From Bacillota bacterium (GTDB lineage Bacteria; Bacillota; Clostridia; Lachnospirales; Lachnospiraceae), in contig JAEZZO010000052.1 in NCBI GenBank assembly GCA_023418475.1, positions 1 to 64,000 of the forward strand: a stretch of DNA of 64,000 nucleotides. The letters run 5' to 3'. Of this stretch, positions 34,804 to 42,466 are shown piece after piece. Numbering within the stretch: the first letter of the stretch is position 1; each line of letters starts with the position of its first letter. Both the position numbers and the translations under genes were made by a program. The notes under the pieces were generated by a model. It saw only the letters and a list, made by a program, of their open reading frames with translations. It was not told the origin of the DNA and did not search any database.

Positions 34804-34842
34804 AAACTCCATATGCAGGTCAACACCTTTCACATGGAGTTT
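34804..34842 (-). terminator. Terminator of the polyferredoxin/PadR operon
   Basis: On the minus strand AAACTCCATGTG and CATATGGAGTTT pair with one mismatch and are followed by TCTTGG. It begins two bases after the stop codon of the polyferredoxin gene. Confidence 0.6.
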
Positions 34843-34843
34843 C

Positions 34844-35566
34844 TTATATATTTTTATACGGTTTCTGACCTATTCCTGAGAGGATGGCTTTCTCTGGACA
34901 CGCATCCGCACATTCAAGGCAGTTTATACATTCTGTTGCATTCATATTACCTGATTTGACCATTTGGGTTACATCCAAGCCCATAGGACAGTTCCTGCTG
35001 CATTTTTTGCAGGAGATGCAGTTGTCTGGTTTTGCTTTCAACCTGAATCGCGGAATATGGAGAAGATCCGCAAGCTTTTCGCCGATTACCATGAACGGGG
35101 CCATCCAGCAGAGACTGTGGCACATTCCGCGCTTTCCGGTCGCAAGAGTGAACAAATAGATTATACTCATTACAATTGCGTAAATGATAATGTAGTACAT
35201 ATCAAAATTCACTAAATAAATAAAATCTGCTTTCAGCGGCATATTATGTATCCACAGAAAAACAATAAATGAAAACCAGACCAGCCAAATAATATATTTG
35301 ATAAAATTCTTTCCTTTACTGTTCCAGTTACGGTTATTAGCACTGGAAATGTAGTCCTGCAACGCGCCACCAGGACAGAGCCAGCCGCAGAACAGACGAC
35401 TGCCAACGAGTGAAAATAGCAGAAGTAGCCCGAAAATCATAGCACTTCCATTCAAAATGCCTTTTGATGCAGATAAAACAATCACCATAGGCGATAAAAA
35501 GAAAAATGTGATCGGAAACATTAGTGCGGAAAAAACTAATATCCCTTTTCGAATCCTCTGTCTCAT
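34844..35566 (-). CDS. NapH/CcoG-type membrane 4Fe-4S protein
   Basis: 240 residues. About four or five membrane segments (about 10-60, 90-108, 120-140) with the paired motif CGWLCPGG and a second CHSLC after the membrane part. The C-terminal domain has two 4Fe-4S motifs, CISCKKCSRNCP and CINCLECADACP. This is the NapH/NosR-like polyferredoxin family, which passes electrons between the quinone pool or ferredoxin and another redox protein. Its start overlaps the stop of the PadR gene (ATGA), so it is the second gene of that operon and probably under PadR control. Its redox partner is not in the window. Confidence 0.85.
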   Translation of the reverse strand: MRQRIRKGILVFSALMFPITFFFLSPMVIVLSASKGILNGSAMIFGLLLLFSLVGSRLFCGWLCPGGALQDYISSANNRNWNSKGKNFIKYIIWLVWFSFIVFLWIHNMPLKADFIYLVNFDMYYIIIYAIVMSIIYLFTLATGKRGMCHSLCWMAPFMVIGEKLADLLHIPRFRLKAKPDNCISCKKCSRNCPMGLDVTQMVKSGNMNATECINCLECADACPEKAILSGIGQKPYKNI

Positions 35567-36129
35567 AATTCATGATTTCCTTTCTCTTTAATGATTTCCT
35601 TTGCCTTTACAGCCCAGTCTTTCATGGCGGTATAGATATAAACGCCGCAGAGTGCAGTTAGCTGGCTATAGGTATAATCTGCACCATCCTCTTTGAGTTT
35701 GTCAAATAGATCAATATAACCGCTCAGGTCTGTTACCAGCTTTTCATTTCGTTTGATGAAATTGTCCAAATGTCCGACCAGTACCTCGGGCTCAGTATTC
35801 CCGCCAAGGGAAATCTTTAGGAGTATTTCATATCTTAATTTCTCTATCTCAGGTTCTTTTTGCAGCCAATCTGAGAGTTCCGTTCTACCGGCATCCGTAA
35901 TACTGTATACGATTTGCCCGCGACCATTGCCGGCGCTGGTATTTTCAGAACAAATAGCAAGACCTTCGGCAACCAGCTTTTTAAGAGTAGGGTAGATCTG
36001 ACCAAAGCTCTCCTGCCAAAAATGGCTGTACTCGTGTTTGATCCATTTCTTAATGGTATAGCCGGTTTGCGGCATACGTGCCAGCATTCCCAATATTACA
36101 TATTTGGACTTTCCAGTATTTTCTTTCAT
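35563..36129 (-). CDS. PadR family transcriptional regulator (PadR plus C-terminal Vir_act_alpha type)
   Basis: 188 residues. Winged-helix PadR domain at the N-terminus (KYVILGMLARMPQTGYTIKK, then FWQESFGQIYPTLKKLVAEG and the wing YSITDAGRTEL), followed by a helical C-terminal domain (about 90-180) typical of PadR subfamily 2 dimers. It is the first gene of a two-gene operon with the polyferredoxin. A perfect 11-bp inverted repeat overlapping the promoter -10 is the likely autoregulatory operator. Effector unknown; members often sense phenolic or hydrophobic compounds. Confidence 0.9.
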   Translation of the reverse strand: MKENTGKSKYVILGMLARMPQTGYTIKKWIKHEYSHFWQESFGQIYPTLKKLVAEGLAICSENTSAGNGRGQIVYSITDAGRTELSDWLQKEPEIEKLRYEILLKISLGGNTEPEVLVGHLDNFIKRNEKLVTDLSGYIDLFDKLKEDGADYTYSQLTALCGVYIYTAMKDWAVKAKEIIKEKGNHEL

Positions 36130-36148
36130 AAGTCATCTCCAATTTTAT

Positions 36149-36198
36149 ATATCATTATGATATAACATAATGATATGTTACAGCATTAGATATGTCAA
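36149..36198 (-). promoter_or_regulatory. PadR promoter with overlapping palindromic operator
   Basis: On the minus strand: TTGACA (36198-36193), 17-bp spacer, TATCAT (36175-36170). The perfect inverted repeat ATATCATTATG (36149-36159) and CATAATGATAT (36166-36176) with a 6-bp spacer covers the -10 and the start site. The arms contain the ATnATnAT-type core usual for PadR sites. Confidence 0.75.
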
Positions 36199-36242
36199 GC
36201 AAATAATTCGATTTATGAACAGTAACTTTTCTATTACATAAT

Positions 36243-36292
36243 GTAAGGTTGACATTACACTTACACTGCTATATATTAAAAGTAAGGTTAAC
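36243..36292 (+). promoter_or_regulatory. Promoter of the XRE/deformylase operon with direct-repeat operators
   Basis: TTGACA (36249-36254), 17-bp spacer, TATATT (36272-36277). GTAAGGTTGAC (36243-36253) and GTAAGGTTAAC (36282-36292) are direct repeats 39 bp apart that cover the -35 and the region after the -10. The arrangement suits autoregulation by the XRE protein encoded just downstream. Confidence 0.7.
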
Positions 36293-36311
36293 TCTATAGA
36301 AAGGAAGACAA

Positions 36312-36557
36312 ATGAAGAATAAAATCAGAGAGCTTCGGGAGCAAAAGGGACTAACGCAGGAACAGCTGGGAGAACTGGTTGGAACTTCAAGGCAAGCGAT
36401 TAATGCAATAGAGACGGAGAAATTTGAACCTTCAATTTGGCTGGCTTATGATATATCAAGAGTATTTGAATGTACGATCGAAGAAGTTTTTTTGTTCGAT
36501 GAGAGCCAGCGGAAATCAAGAGCCAATAGCAGTCGTGGAGGTAGTAATGGCAATTAG
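36312..36557 (+). CDS. Small XRE-type HTH regulator
   Basis: 81 residues. Helix-turn-helix KIRELREQKGLTQEQLGELV then TSRQAINAIETEKFEPS, and the AYDISRVFECTIEEVF segment, as in the short YgzD/YozG-type XRE proteins of Firmicutes. Ribosome site AAAGGAAG. The 3' end overlaps the deformylase gene by 11 bases, so both are one operon. It likely binds the GTAAGGTTnAC repeats at its own promoter. The Ser/Arg/Gly-rich tail (SRANSSRGGSNGN) is a by-product of the overlap. Confidence 0.88.
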   Translation: MKNKIRELREQKGLTQEQLGELVGTSRQAINAIETEKFEPSIWLAYDISRVFECTIEEVFLFDESQRKSRANSSRGGSNGN

Positions 36558-37002
36558 AAAAATAAGATATAATAAGGATGAATTACTTCGGAAAAAATGC
36601 AGAGAAGTGAAAGTGATAGATGAAAAAATAAATCAAATTCTTGACGATATGATGGATACTTTGCACAACACAGAGAACGGAGCAGCGCTGGCAGCTAATC
36701 AGGTGGGTATATTAAAAAGGCTGGTGGTAATAGATTATAAGAGTAACTATTTGAAGCTTGTAAATCCTAAAATTATAGGCTCTAGCGGGGTTCAGGAATG
36801 TATAGAAGGATGTCTTAGTTTTCCGGACCGATTTGTGAAAACGATTCGACCTCAGAAAGTAACCATACAGGCATGCAATGAAAAAGGCGAAGAAATGATT
36901 ATTACCGGAGAGGACGAGATGGCAAAGTGCTTTTGCCATGAAATAGAGCATTTAGACGGTATTATTTTTTTAGATAAAGCAATAGAGGAATATGAAATAT
37001 AA
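36547..37002 (+). CDS. def: Peptide deformylase
   Basis: 151 residues from ATG 36547, chosen because GGAGG lies five bases before it; the frame is open further up inside the XRE gene. The three deformylase motifs are present: GAALAANQ (motif I, where the more usual sequence is GxGLAAxQ), EGCLSFP (motif II with the metal Cys) and CHEIEHLDG (motif III, HExxH). It removes the formyl group from nascent protein N-termini using Fe2+. Coupling to an XRE regulator rather than to fmt or priA suggests a secondary, regulated deformylase. Confidence 0.9.
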   Translation: MAIRKIRYNKDELLRKKCREVKVIDEKINQILDDMMDTLHNTENGAALAANQVGILKRLVVIDYKSNYLKLVNPKIIGSSGVQECIEGCLSFPDRFVKTIRPQKVTIQACNEKGEEMIITGEDEMAKCFCHEIEHLDGIIFLDKAIEEYEI

Positions 37003-37010
37003 ATTAACAG

Positions 37011-37052
37011 CAAAAGGGAGGGCTTTTTAATAAAAGTCGCCCTTATTTTTTG
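37011..37052 (+). terminator. Terminator after the deformylase gene
   Basis: AAGGGAGGGCTTTT and AAAAGTCGCCCTT pair with two mismatches around a short TAAT loop, then ATTTTTTG. It lies between the convergent def and hxlR-type genes. Confidence 0.7.
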
Positions 37053-37063
37053 CATCAGAATGA

Positions 37064-37441
37064 TTATCTTGGCAATCGGTTTTTCTCTCCCCAATAGCAC
37101 ATACCATCTAAAATGGGAATTAATGATTTACCCCGTTCAGTTAAGCTGTATTCCACCTTTGGTGGGATCTGCGGATATTCTTCACGGTGAACCAGTTGGT
37201 CAGCCTCCAGCTCTTTTAGAGTAACACTGAGCGTTTTATATGATATGTCTTTAATATACTTTTTCATTTCATTGAAACGTACAACATCAAATTCCATCAG
37301 GCAATAAAGTATGGTCATTTTATATTTACCATTAATGAGTGCCAGGGTATAACTAAAACCTGTGGTTTCCAGCGCTTCCTGTGTTATATAACGTTTTATC
37401 ACTTTTATACTCCATTCCTGAACTCGTTTTCTGTTCATCAA
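37064..37441 (-). CDS. HxlR family transcriptional regulator
   Basis: 125 residues. Winged helix of the HxlR/YodB type: the LINGKYKMTILYCL helix, RFNEMKKYIKDISYKTLSVT recognition region, LEADQLVHREEYPQIPPKVEYSLTE wing, then GKSLIPIL. It lacks the N-terminal Cys of YodB-type quinone sensors but has one internal Cys. Divergent from a flavin reductase gene, the usual target of these regulators in response to quinones, aldehydes or disulfide stress. Confidence 0.9.
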   Translation of the reverse strand: MMNRKRVQEWSIKVIKRYITQEALETTGFSYTLALINGKYKMTILYCLMEFDVVRFNEMKKYIKDISYKTLSVTLKELEADQLVHREEYPQIPPKVEYSLTERGKSLIPILDGMCYWGEKNRLPR

Positions 37442-37667
37442 AGTTTTTTAGCGAGGAAAGATACCTGACAATTTAGATTTTTTGAAACCTTTCAATTATG
37501 ATACCGAAAAGCGGAATCTCTAATAAGGAAGGAAGAAGCCTGTAATAGGTTTTGCTGTGCTTGTAACGGGGGTCTTCATAAGCGCGAAGACGCCTTTCCT
37601 TCACGTTTACTTTCCTTTCAGTTAGTATCTGTTACAAACGAAAGTATTGAACCCTGATGCTAGTATA

Positions 37668-37713
37668 GTACTTATATGTGCGTACTTGATATACTTACAA
37701 TTCATTATATAAT
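37668..37713 (+). promoter_or_regulatory. Reductase promoter with candidate HxlR operator
   Basis: TTGATA (37686-37691), 16-bp spacer, TATAAT (37708-37713). The inverted repeat AGTAC (37668-37672) and GTACT (37682-37686) touches the -35. The 380-base gap 37442-37821 also contains a hairpin GTCTTC (37572-37577) with GAAGAC (37586-37591), inside a larger GAAGGAA/TTCCTTC pairing, probably in the hxlR leader. Confidence 0.55.
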
Positions 37714-37821
37714 TATAGTGTATTAGGAAATCATTGTCAAATAATATTGCCTATTTGTTTGAAAATAACAAGTACCACAATTGTGTGATATTCTGAAATT
37801 ATTTTAAAAAGGAGCTTAATT

Positions 37822-38367
37822 ATGGGTAAAAAAATTGTTGTAATAACAGGTAGTCCGCGCAAAAACGGAAATAGTATTACTATGACGGAAGCGTTTATTG
37901 AAGCGGCCAAGGCGCATGGACACACGATTACTCGTTTTGACACTGCGAGTATGACATTAAAGGGCTGCCATGCCTGCGAAACCTGCTTTAGGACGGAAAA
38001 TGCGTGCAGCTTTCAGGATGATTTTAATATTATAGCACCGGCTATTTTGGATGCCGATGCGGTCGTATTTACAATGCCGGTATATTGGTATACCATTCCT
38101 TCTCAGATTAAGGCTGCGATAGATAAACTGTTTTCTTTTTTAATCGGCGGAAAAGATATTTCCGGTAAGGAATGCGGACTGATAGCCTGCTGTGAGGAAA
38201 ATGACATGTCTGTACTGGATGGTGTCCGTATTCCGTATGAGCGTTCTACTGCACTCTTACAATGGAAGTCTGTTGGAGAAGTATTAATTCCAGGTGTTCA
38301 GGGTATCGGCAACATCGGGAAAACCGGTGGCTGCGATCAGGCAGCAGACCTGGCCGGACAGTTCTAG
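37822..38367 (+). CDS. NADPH-dependent FMN reductase / flavodoxin-like protein
   Basis: 181 residues. FMN-binding loop GSPRKNGNS at the N-terminus, GCHACETCFRTENAC with several Cys at about 50-63, and MPVYWYTIPSQIKAAIDK near the isoalloxazine. Family members reduce quinones, nitro compounds or iron, and the Cys-rich loop may bind an Fe-S cluster or a metal as in iron-sulfur flavoproteins. Ribosome site AAAGGAG before ATG. The divergent HxlR gene implies induction by electrophiles. Confidence 0.88.
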   Translation: MGKKIVVITGSPRKNGNSITMTEAFIEAAKAHGHTITRFDTASMTLKGCHACETCFRTENACSFQDDFNIIAPAILDADAVVFTMPVYWYTIPSQIKAAIDKLFSFLIGGKDISGKECGLIACCEENDMSVLDGVRIPYERSTALLQWKSVGEVLIPGVQGIGNIGKTGGCDQAADLAGQF

Positions 38368-38406
38368 GAGAAGATGTAAGATTCAGCTTACATATTAAAA
38401 CTAATC

Positions 38407-38441
38407 AGGGGTCTTGTCTGGTAAAGGCAGGACCTCTTTTT
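38407..38441 (+). terminator. Terminator after the reductase gene
   Basis: AGGGGTCTTG and CAGGACCTCT pair with wobbles around TCTGGTAAAGG, then TTTTT, directly followed by the R1 hairpin. Confidence 0.7.
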
Positions 38442-38443
38442 AA

Positions 38444-38563
38444 TTACATAGGAAAGTTCGTCCTATGAAATAAACCCTCCGGGAGGATGCGCAGCTACGC
38501 GTGCGGAACAAAAGCTGTGTATTATAGAATGTGATCGAAGGAGTGTGCATGGCACACTTTTAT
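38444..38563. repeat. Dispersed repeat R1, copy 3 (full length)
   Basis: Head hairpin TTACATAGGA (38444-38453) and TCCTATGAAA (38461-38470) around AAGTTCG. Then CCTCCGGGAGG, a GCGCAGCTACGCGTGCG stretch, and an outer pairing GAACAAAAG with CTTTTATTC that encloses GTGTGC-ATG-GCACAC. Copy 1 shares the first half and the copy at 55395 the whole plan. No reading frame. It lies in the 375-base gap 38368-38742. Confidence 0.75.
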
Positions 38564-38585
38564 TCTGAGCAGGAAACTAGAAAGA

Positions 38586-38633
38586 AATTGACAGTACTGG
38601 AAACGAATGATATATTATGTATAACGATATATC
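38586..38633 (+). promoter_or_regulatory. Promoter and palindrome upstream of the PadR/DUF2812 pair
   Basis: TTGACA (38586-38591), 17-bp spacer, TATATT (38609-38614). The perfect 12-bp palindrome ACGATATATCGT (38622-38633) sits at the start site, a likely operator for the PadR-type protein encoded downstream. Confidence 0.65.
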
Positions 38634-38742
38634 GTATCACGTAATATGATGAAATAATGCGTCTGCATTATAGAATTCTTATGAGATTAATGGAACAATT
38701 ATTTGATATTTTGCTGTAAGGCAGATTAGAGGAGGCAGGAAT

Positions 38743-39057
38743 ATGCCATATCAGGGAGGCCCTATTACGGAAGCCATGTATTATATATTGCTTGCGCTCA
38801 GCAAGCCGGCGCATGGCTATCAGTTGATGGCAGACATTAAGCAAATATCAGACGGAAGGCTGAACATGGGACCAGGTACTTTATATGGAGTCCTCACCAG
38901 ATTGCAGAGGGAAGGTTGCCTAAGGATCATACAAGATGACGGCAGAAGAAAGACATATGAAATAACGGAGCAGGGCATAGCAGTCCTAAAAACCGAATAT
39001 GAACGTTTGAAGTTCATGGTGAATGACGGAGCTTTTTTAGAGGAGAACCAATTATGA
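38743..39057 (+). CDS. PadR family regulator (short type)
   Basis: 104 residues, a single winged-helix PadR domain: MYYILLALSKPAHGYQLMAD, GPGTLYGVLTRLQREG, RRKTYEITEQG, then a dimerisation helix. It is the short PadR subfamily that pairs with DUF2812 membrane proteins. Ribosome site AGGAGG. Its stop overlaps the next ATG by four bases, so both are translated together. It probably represses its own promoter through the ACGATATATCGT site. Confidence 0.9.
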   Translation: MPYQGGPITEAMYYILLALSKPAHGYQLMADIKQISDGRLNMGPGTLYGVLTRLQREGCLRIIQDDGRRKTYEITEQGIAVLKTEYERLKFMVNDGAFLEENQL

Positions 39058-40271
39058 GAGTGAAGAAGTTACGAACCATCAGTATCTATGATATCGGCAA
39101 GACGGAAAGTTATCTGTCGGATATGGCAAAAGAAGGACTCATTCTGACCGGTATCAGTGGTCTTTATTATTATTTTAAGAAAAATGAACCGATAGAGATA
39201 GAATATCGTATAGAATTTGGAGAGAAGGTTCTAGATCCGGAGATGCGGGAAATGTATGATCTGTCAGGTTGGCGGTATACCTGCTCAATAAAAGGAATTC
39301 ATGTGTTTCGGTCAGAAGTTTCCAATACCCTGGTGGAGCCGTATACCGATCCTTCTGAGCAAAGTTATACGCTTCAAAGAAGCTGTCAATTATTTACCAG
39401 GCTGATTTGTTTTGAGGCAGTACTATGGCTTGGAATTATATTACTCTCAGTATTTGCGTCGGGGATAGGCAACACACCGGTACTAAATCAACTGACAAGC
39501 AATTTTATGTATTTATATGAGGTGGTTCTTTTATTTTATGTGATTTTTGAATTAGTTCGGAATTTATATACACTATTACGTATAAAAAAGAAGCTTAGGA
39601 TGGGAATTGGGATTGATCATCACGAACCGTGGAAGAGAATTACGGTTGGTTTCTATACAGAATGGTTGATTGTTGGCATCATACTGGTTTTTAGTCTGGC
39701 TTCTTGTGCATGTAATGTATACACATTAACCGGTTATTTTACCGGCAGAACCCATTATGCGATCAGCCTTGACACAAAGCTTCCCATTGTACGTTTAAAT
39801 GCGATTGAAAAGCTTGAAACTCCGGTAATCCGCACTTATTTCTCGGAAGAGAGCAAACATCCGCTAAGTGATGTTGATCTCAAATACTACCTGTTTCTAA
39901 AGGAAATAGAAGTGAATGAACAATTTATACAGAAAGATATGCGGTGGGAAGGTGAGATTTATGAGCCGTCTCTTCGTACTTACTATTATAAGGTTGCCTT
40001 ACCGTTTATGGTACAGGGCGTTCTCAAAGATGTCTTATACAAAGCGGAAAATTATTTTATACCCAGTGCGGATCATAAAACAAAAGCAGAAAAAATGATC
40101 TGCGAGGGATTGGATGAGGTTTATTACATTCCCTCTGAGGTGGGAAAAGAGAACTATTTTGGCTTTATCATAAGAAAAAACAATACTATCATATGGGTGA
40201 TTTACTGCGGGCAAAAAAAGTGCGCAGAAGTGCTGGAAGCTTCAAAGGCATTGTTTCAGGGCAGTAATTAG
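39054..40271 (+). CDS. DUF2812 membrane protein
   Basis: 405 residues. A soluble N-terminal DUF2812 domain (about 1-95, ISIYDIGKTESYLSDMAKEG and SGWRYTCSIKGIHVF) is followed by membrane helices at about 122-140, 150-182 and 205-225, and an extracytoplasmic or soluble C-terminal part with Arg/Lys-rich strands. DUF2812 genes are nearly always next to a PadR regulator, as here. No molecular function is known; a role in stress or antibiotic response is inferred for the family from the regulator. Confidence 0.8.
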   Translation: MRVKKLRTISIYDIGKTESYLSDMAKEGLILTGISGLYYYFKKNEPIEIEYRIEFGEKVLDPEMREMYDLSGWRYTCSIKGIHVFRSEVSNTLVEPYTDPSEQSYTLQRSCQLFTRLICFEAVLWLGIILLSVFASGIGNTPVLNQLTSNFMYLYEVVLLFYVIFELVRNLYTLLRIKKKLRMGIGIDHHEPWKRITVGFYTEWLIVGIILVFSLASCACNVYTLTGYFTGRTHYAISLDTKLPIVRLNAIEKLETPVIRTYFSEESKHPLSDVDLKYYLFLKEIEVNEQFIQKDMRWEGEIYEPSLRTYYYKVALPFMVQGVLKDVLYKAENYFIPSADHKTKAEKMICEGLDEVYYIPSEVGKENYFGFIIRKNNTIIWVIYCGQKKCAEVLEASKALFQGSN

Positions 40272-40286
40272 GATAATAGAAACAGC

Positions 40287-41130
40287 TCAGTGAATTACGT
40301 GAAGCTTTTTAGGGTAAGCATTACATAGCAAATGATCGATATAATGATGAGGTGTCTGTCCGGAGTATTTTTTAAAATCCTTAATAAAATGAGATTGATC
40401 ATAATAGCCAGATTCCATTGCCGTATTGATGCAGTTAATACGATCGATAGTATCCGTCAGACTGCCGATGGCTTTTTGAAAACGGATAAATTGTATCAAA
40501 CTTTTTGGATTCATTCCAAAAACCTCATTTATTTTTATTGTTTAAATAACGTTCGGAATATCCTGTCATTGTGCTTAGATCGGAGAGTTTCAGGTTGCCG
40601 TTTGATTTGATAATTTCATTGCGTACGAAATATTTAAGACTTTTGGTATCTTCTGATTGATGCTCAATTTTCTTCAGACAATATGACATGAAAATATTTA
40701 TTTTATCATCAAAGGAATTTGTAAAAAACAAGCTTTCTAATAAGGGTTCTTTTTCATCGTAGGAAAGCATATCCTCAAAATCCCACTCATGATTTACAAT
40801 TTCACTTAAGGATAGGTTCTTATCAACAGGATTAACACCGGGCATAAAGCGAACTCCAAAATATTCACTATTTGGATCCGCATCTGTCTCTCCTTTTTCT
40901 AGGCGTGAACCGGCTATCTTCGTAATTAATTTACCATTCTTCCTCCAAAATAATAAATCGACACATGCATCAGGAATAACATTCATCCGATTTGTTTCGG
41001 CCGTAAATTGATAAAAATGAGCAATATTATATTTCGCCAAAGGTTTTTTTGAGTAATCAGATGTTACAAGAACAAATTCGGGTTGTTTCGGATTCAACAC
41101 GGCGGACAGATCTGAATAAAGTCTTTGCAT
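40287..41130 (-). pseudogene. AraC family regulator interrupted by a frameshift
   Basis: The first part (41130 down to 40525, 201 residues) has the N-terminal domain of AraC proteins of the DUF6597-like type and the first HTH helices (LKLSDLSTMTGYSERYLNN). It stops at an early TGA. The second part, in a different frame (to 40287), holds the rest of the HTH domain (NPKSLIQFIRFQKAI, then AMESGYYDQSHFIKDFKKYSG). Removing one A from the run AATAAAAATAAATGA in the minus strand joins them as NNKINEVFGMNPKSL, the expected sequence. A single-base insertion in an A5 run is the simplest explanation; a sequencing error cannot be excluded. Confidence 0.8.
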
Positions 41131-41167
41131 AGGTTAACTCCTCTCGCAGGATAAAAATGTCATATGA

Positions 41168-41217
41168 ATCAAAAAAGCACAAAGGTGTGAAAACGATTTC
41201 TTCACACCTTTGTGCTT
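41168..41217 (-). terminator. Very stable 17-bp terminator on the minus strand
   Basis: 41175-41191 pairs perfectly with 41201-41217 (AAGCACAAAGGTGTGAA arm, nine-base loop). On the minus strand TTTTTTGATTC follows. It would end transcripts coming from the LysR gene before the AraC pseudogene. If the AraC promoter lies upstream of it, it could act as an attenuator. It is in the 357-base gap 41131-41487. Confidence 0.75.
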
Positions 41218-41294
41218 CTGTTATTAGTTTATCATTAGAGAGAAACTTCGTCAATAGGTTGTTATAGTTGTAAAATATAGCAATTGCATGATAG

Positions 41295-41400
41295 GGTTCG
41301 AGTGTCAAAGTCAGATTTAATCATTAAATTGAATATGACTGCATATATATGCAGCCATATTCAACTAATATAGTTTATGATGACTTTTGACGCTCGAATC
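41295..41400. repeat. R2-type element, copy C, with perfect 7-bp direct repeats
   Basis: Terminal inverted repeats GGTTCGAGTGTCAAAGTCA and TGACTTTTGACGCTCGAATC bound a 106-bp element. A perfect direct repeat ATGATAG flanks it (41288-41294 and 41401-41407). The centre is a large palindrome, GAATATG-A-CTGCATATATATGCAG-C-CATATTC (arms from 41331 to 41362). The right half is partly repeated at about 41427-41472 (ATATTCAACTAATATA to ACTCGGATA). The ends match copies A and B, while the interior is different. Confidence 0.75.
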
Positions 41401-41487
41401 ATGATAGTTAATGTTCACAGGTAAGTAATATTCAACTAATATAATTCTTGATGACTTTTAATACTCGGATATTATAAGATATAACGG

Positions 41488-42363
41488 TTAATTTTGTTCT
41501 TCTTTATTTAGGATATAGGTAACAAATGATTTTGCTGCATTCGAGAGAACTTTTCCCTTCCGATGCACAAGAGTAATATCTGACAGCATGGAAGGAGTGA
41601 GAGGTATCATGATCATATCATTGCCTGATACACTTGAGATAATGGATTCCGGGACTATACCGATACCAAATCCTCTTTCCGCCCAATGAAGTGCTGTTCG
41701 GGCGTCATCACAGATGCATTCAATATAGGGTTGAATATCATTGGATATGCAATGTTTACGAAAAATATCTTCCCATCTTCTGTATATAATAAGCGGTGAA
41801 GAGCCCAAAGCTTTTAATTCCATTGTTTTGGAGGTAATCTTGCTGAAGAATTTGTTTTTGCCGATGGCATACATTTGATTTTTTTCTATAGTATAGCAGG
41901 TTAGTCCGGTATTCTGAAAGGGAGTTCTTATAATTGCAAGATCAACGATATTCGAAAAGACTGCTTCAATCAGTTGGTAAGTATTCCTTTCATATATGTT
42001 GTACGTAATATTAGGATATTGTTCAATAAAACCCGGAAGTAACACATCAGGTAAATAATTGCTGACGGAGGAAATGGTTCCAAGATGAAGTACAGTGATT
42101 GCAGTACCCAAGCTGTTAATATCTTCCGGAATCTGATCGGTTAAGGTAAGTATGGTCTTGGCTTTATCATAAAGCATAGATCCTGCATCAGTGAGTATAA
42201 TATTTCTGGAGCCACGCTGAAAAAGAGTACAATTTAATTCCGCTTCCAGCTGATGCATTTGAGTGGAAAGCGGCGGTTGAGCCATATTAAGTTTCTGCGC
42301 GGCTCTTGTGATATTTCCTTCTTCTACAATTTTAATAAAATTCTTTAATTGTTTGATTTCCAT
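41488..42363 (-). CDS. LysR family transcriptional regulator
   Basis: 291 residues. N-terminal winged helix (QLKNFIKIVEEGNITRAAQK, LNMAQPPLSTQMHQLEAEL, FQRGSRNIILTDAG), then the two-lobe effector-binding domain. Ribosome site AGGTGA before ATG. Divergent from the ABC exporter operon, 103 bases between the starts, so it may regulate that operon; this is inferred from position. Effector unknown. Confidence 0.92.
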   Translation of the reverse strand: MEIKQLKNFIKIVEEGNITRAAQKLNMAQPPLSTQMHQLEAELNCTLFQRGSRNIILTDAGSMLYDKAKTILTLTDQIPEDINSLGTAITVLHLGTISSVSNYLPDVLLPGFIEQYPNITYNIYERNTYQLIEAVFSNIVDLAIIRTPFQNTGLTCYTIEKNQMYAIGKNKFFSKITSKTMELKALGSSPLIIYRRWEDIFRKHCISNDIQPYIECICDDARTALHWAERGFGIGIVPESIISSVSGNDMIMIPLTPSMLSDITLVHRKGKVLSNAAKSFVTYILNKEEQN

Positions 42364-42466
42364 AATTCACCTATCCATACTGATTTCATATGCTTTAAAT
42401 ACATATATAATATTTTTGTTATATATATTTCAATGATATAATAAAACGGACAAAAAGGCAAGAAAG

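Noticed and set aside
41057..41308. Minus-strand open frame overlapping the AraC start
   Set aside because: It overlaps the AraC frame out of phase, crosses the 17-bp terminator hairpin and has no recognisable domain.
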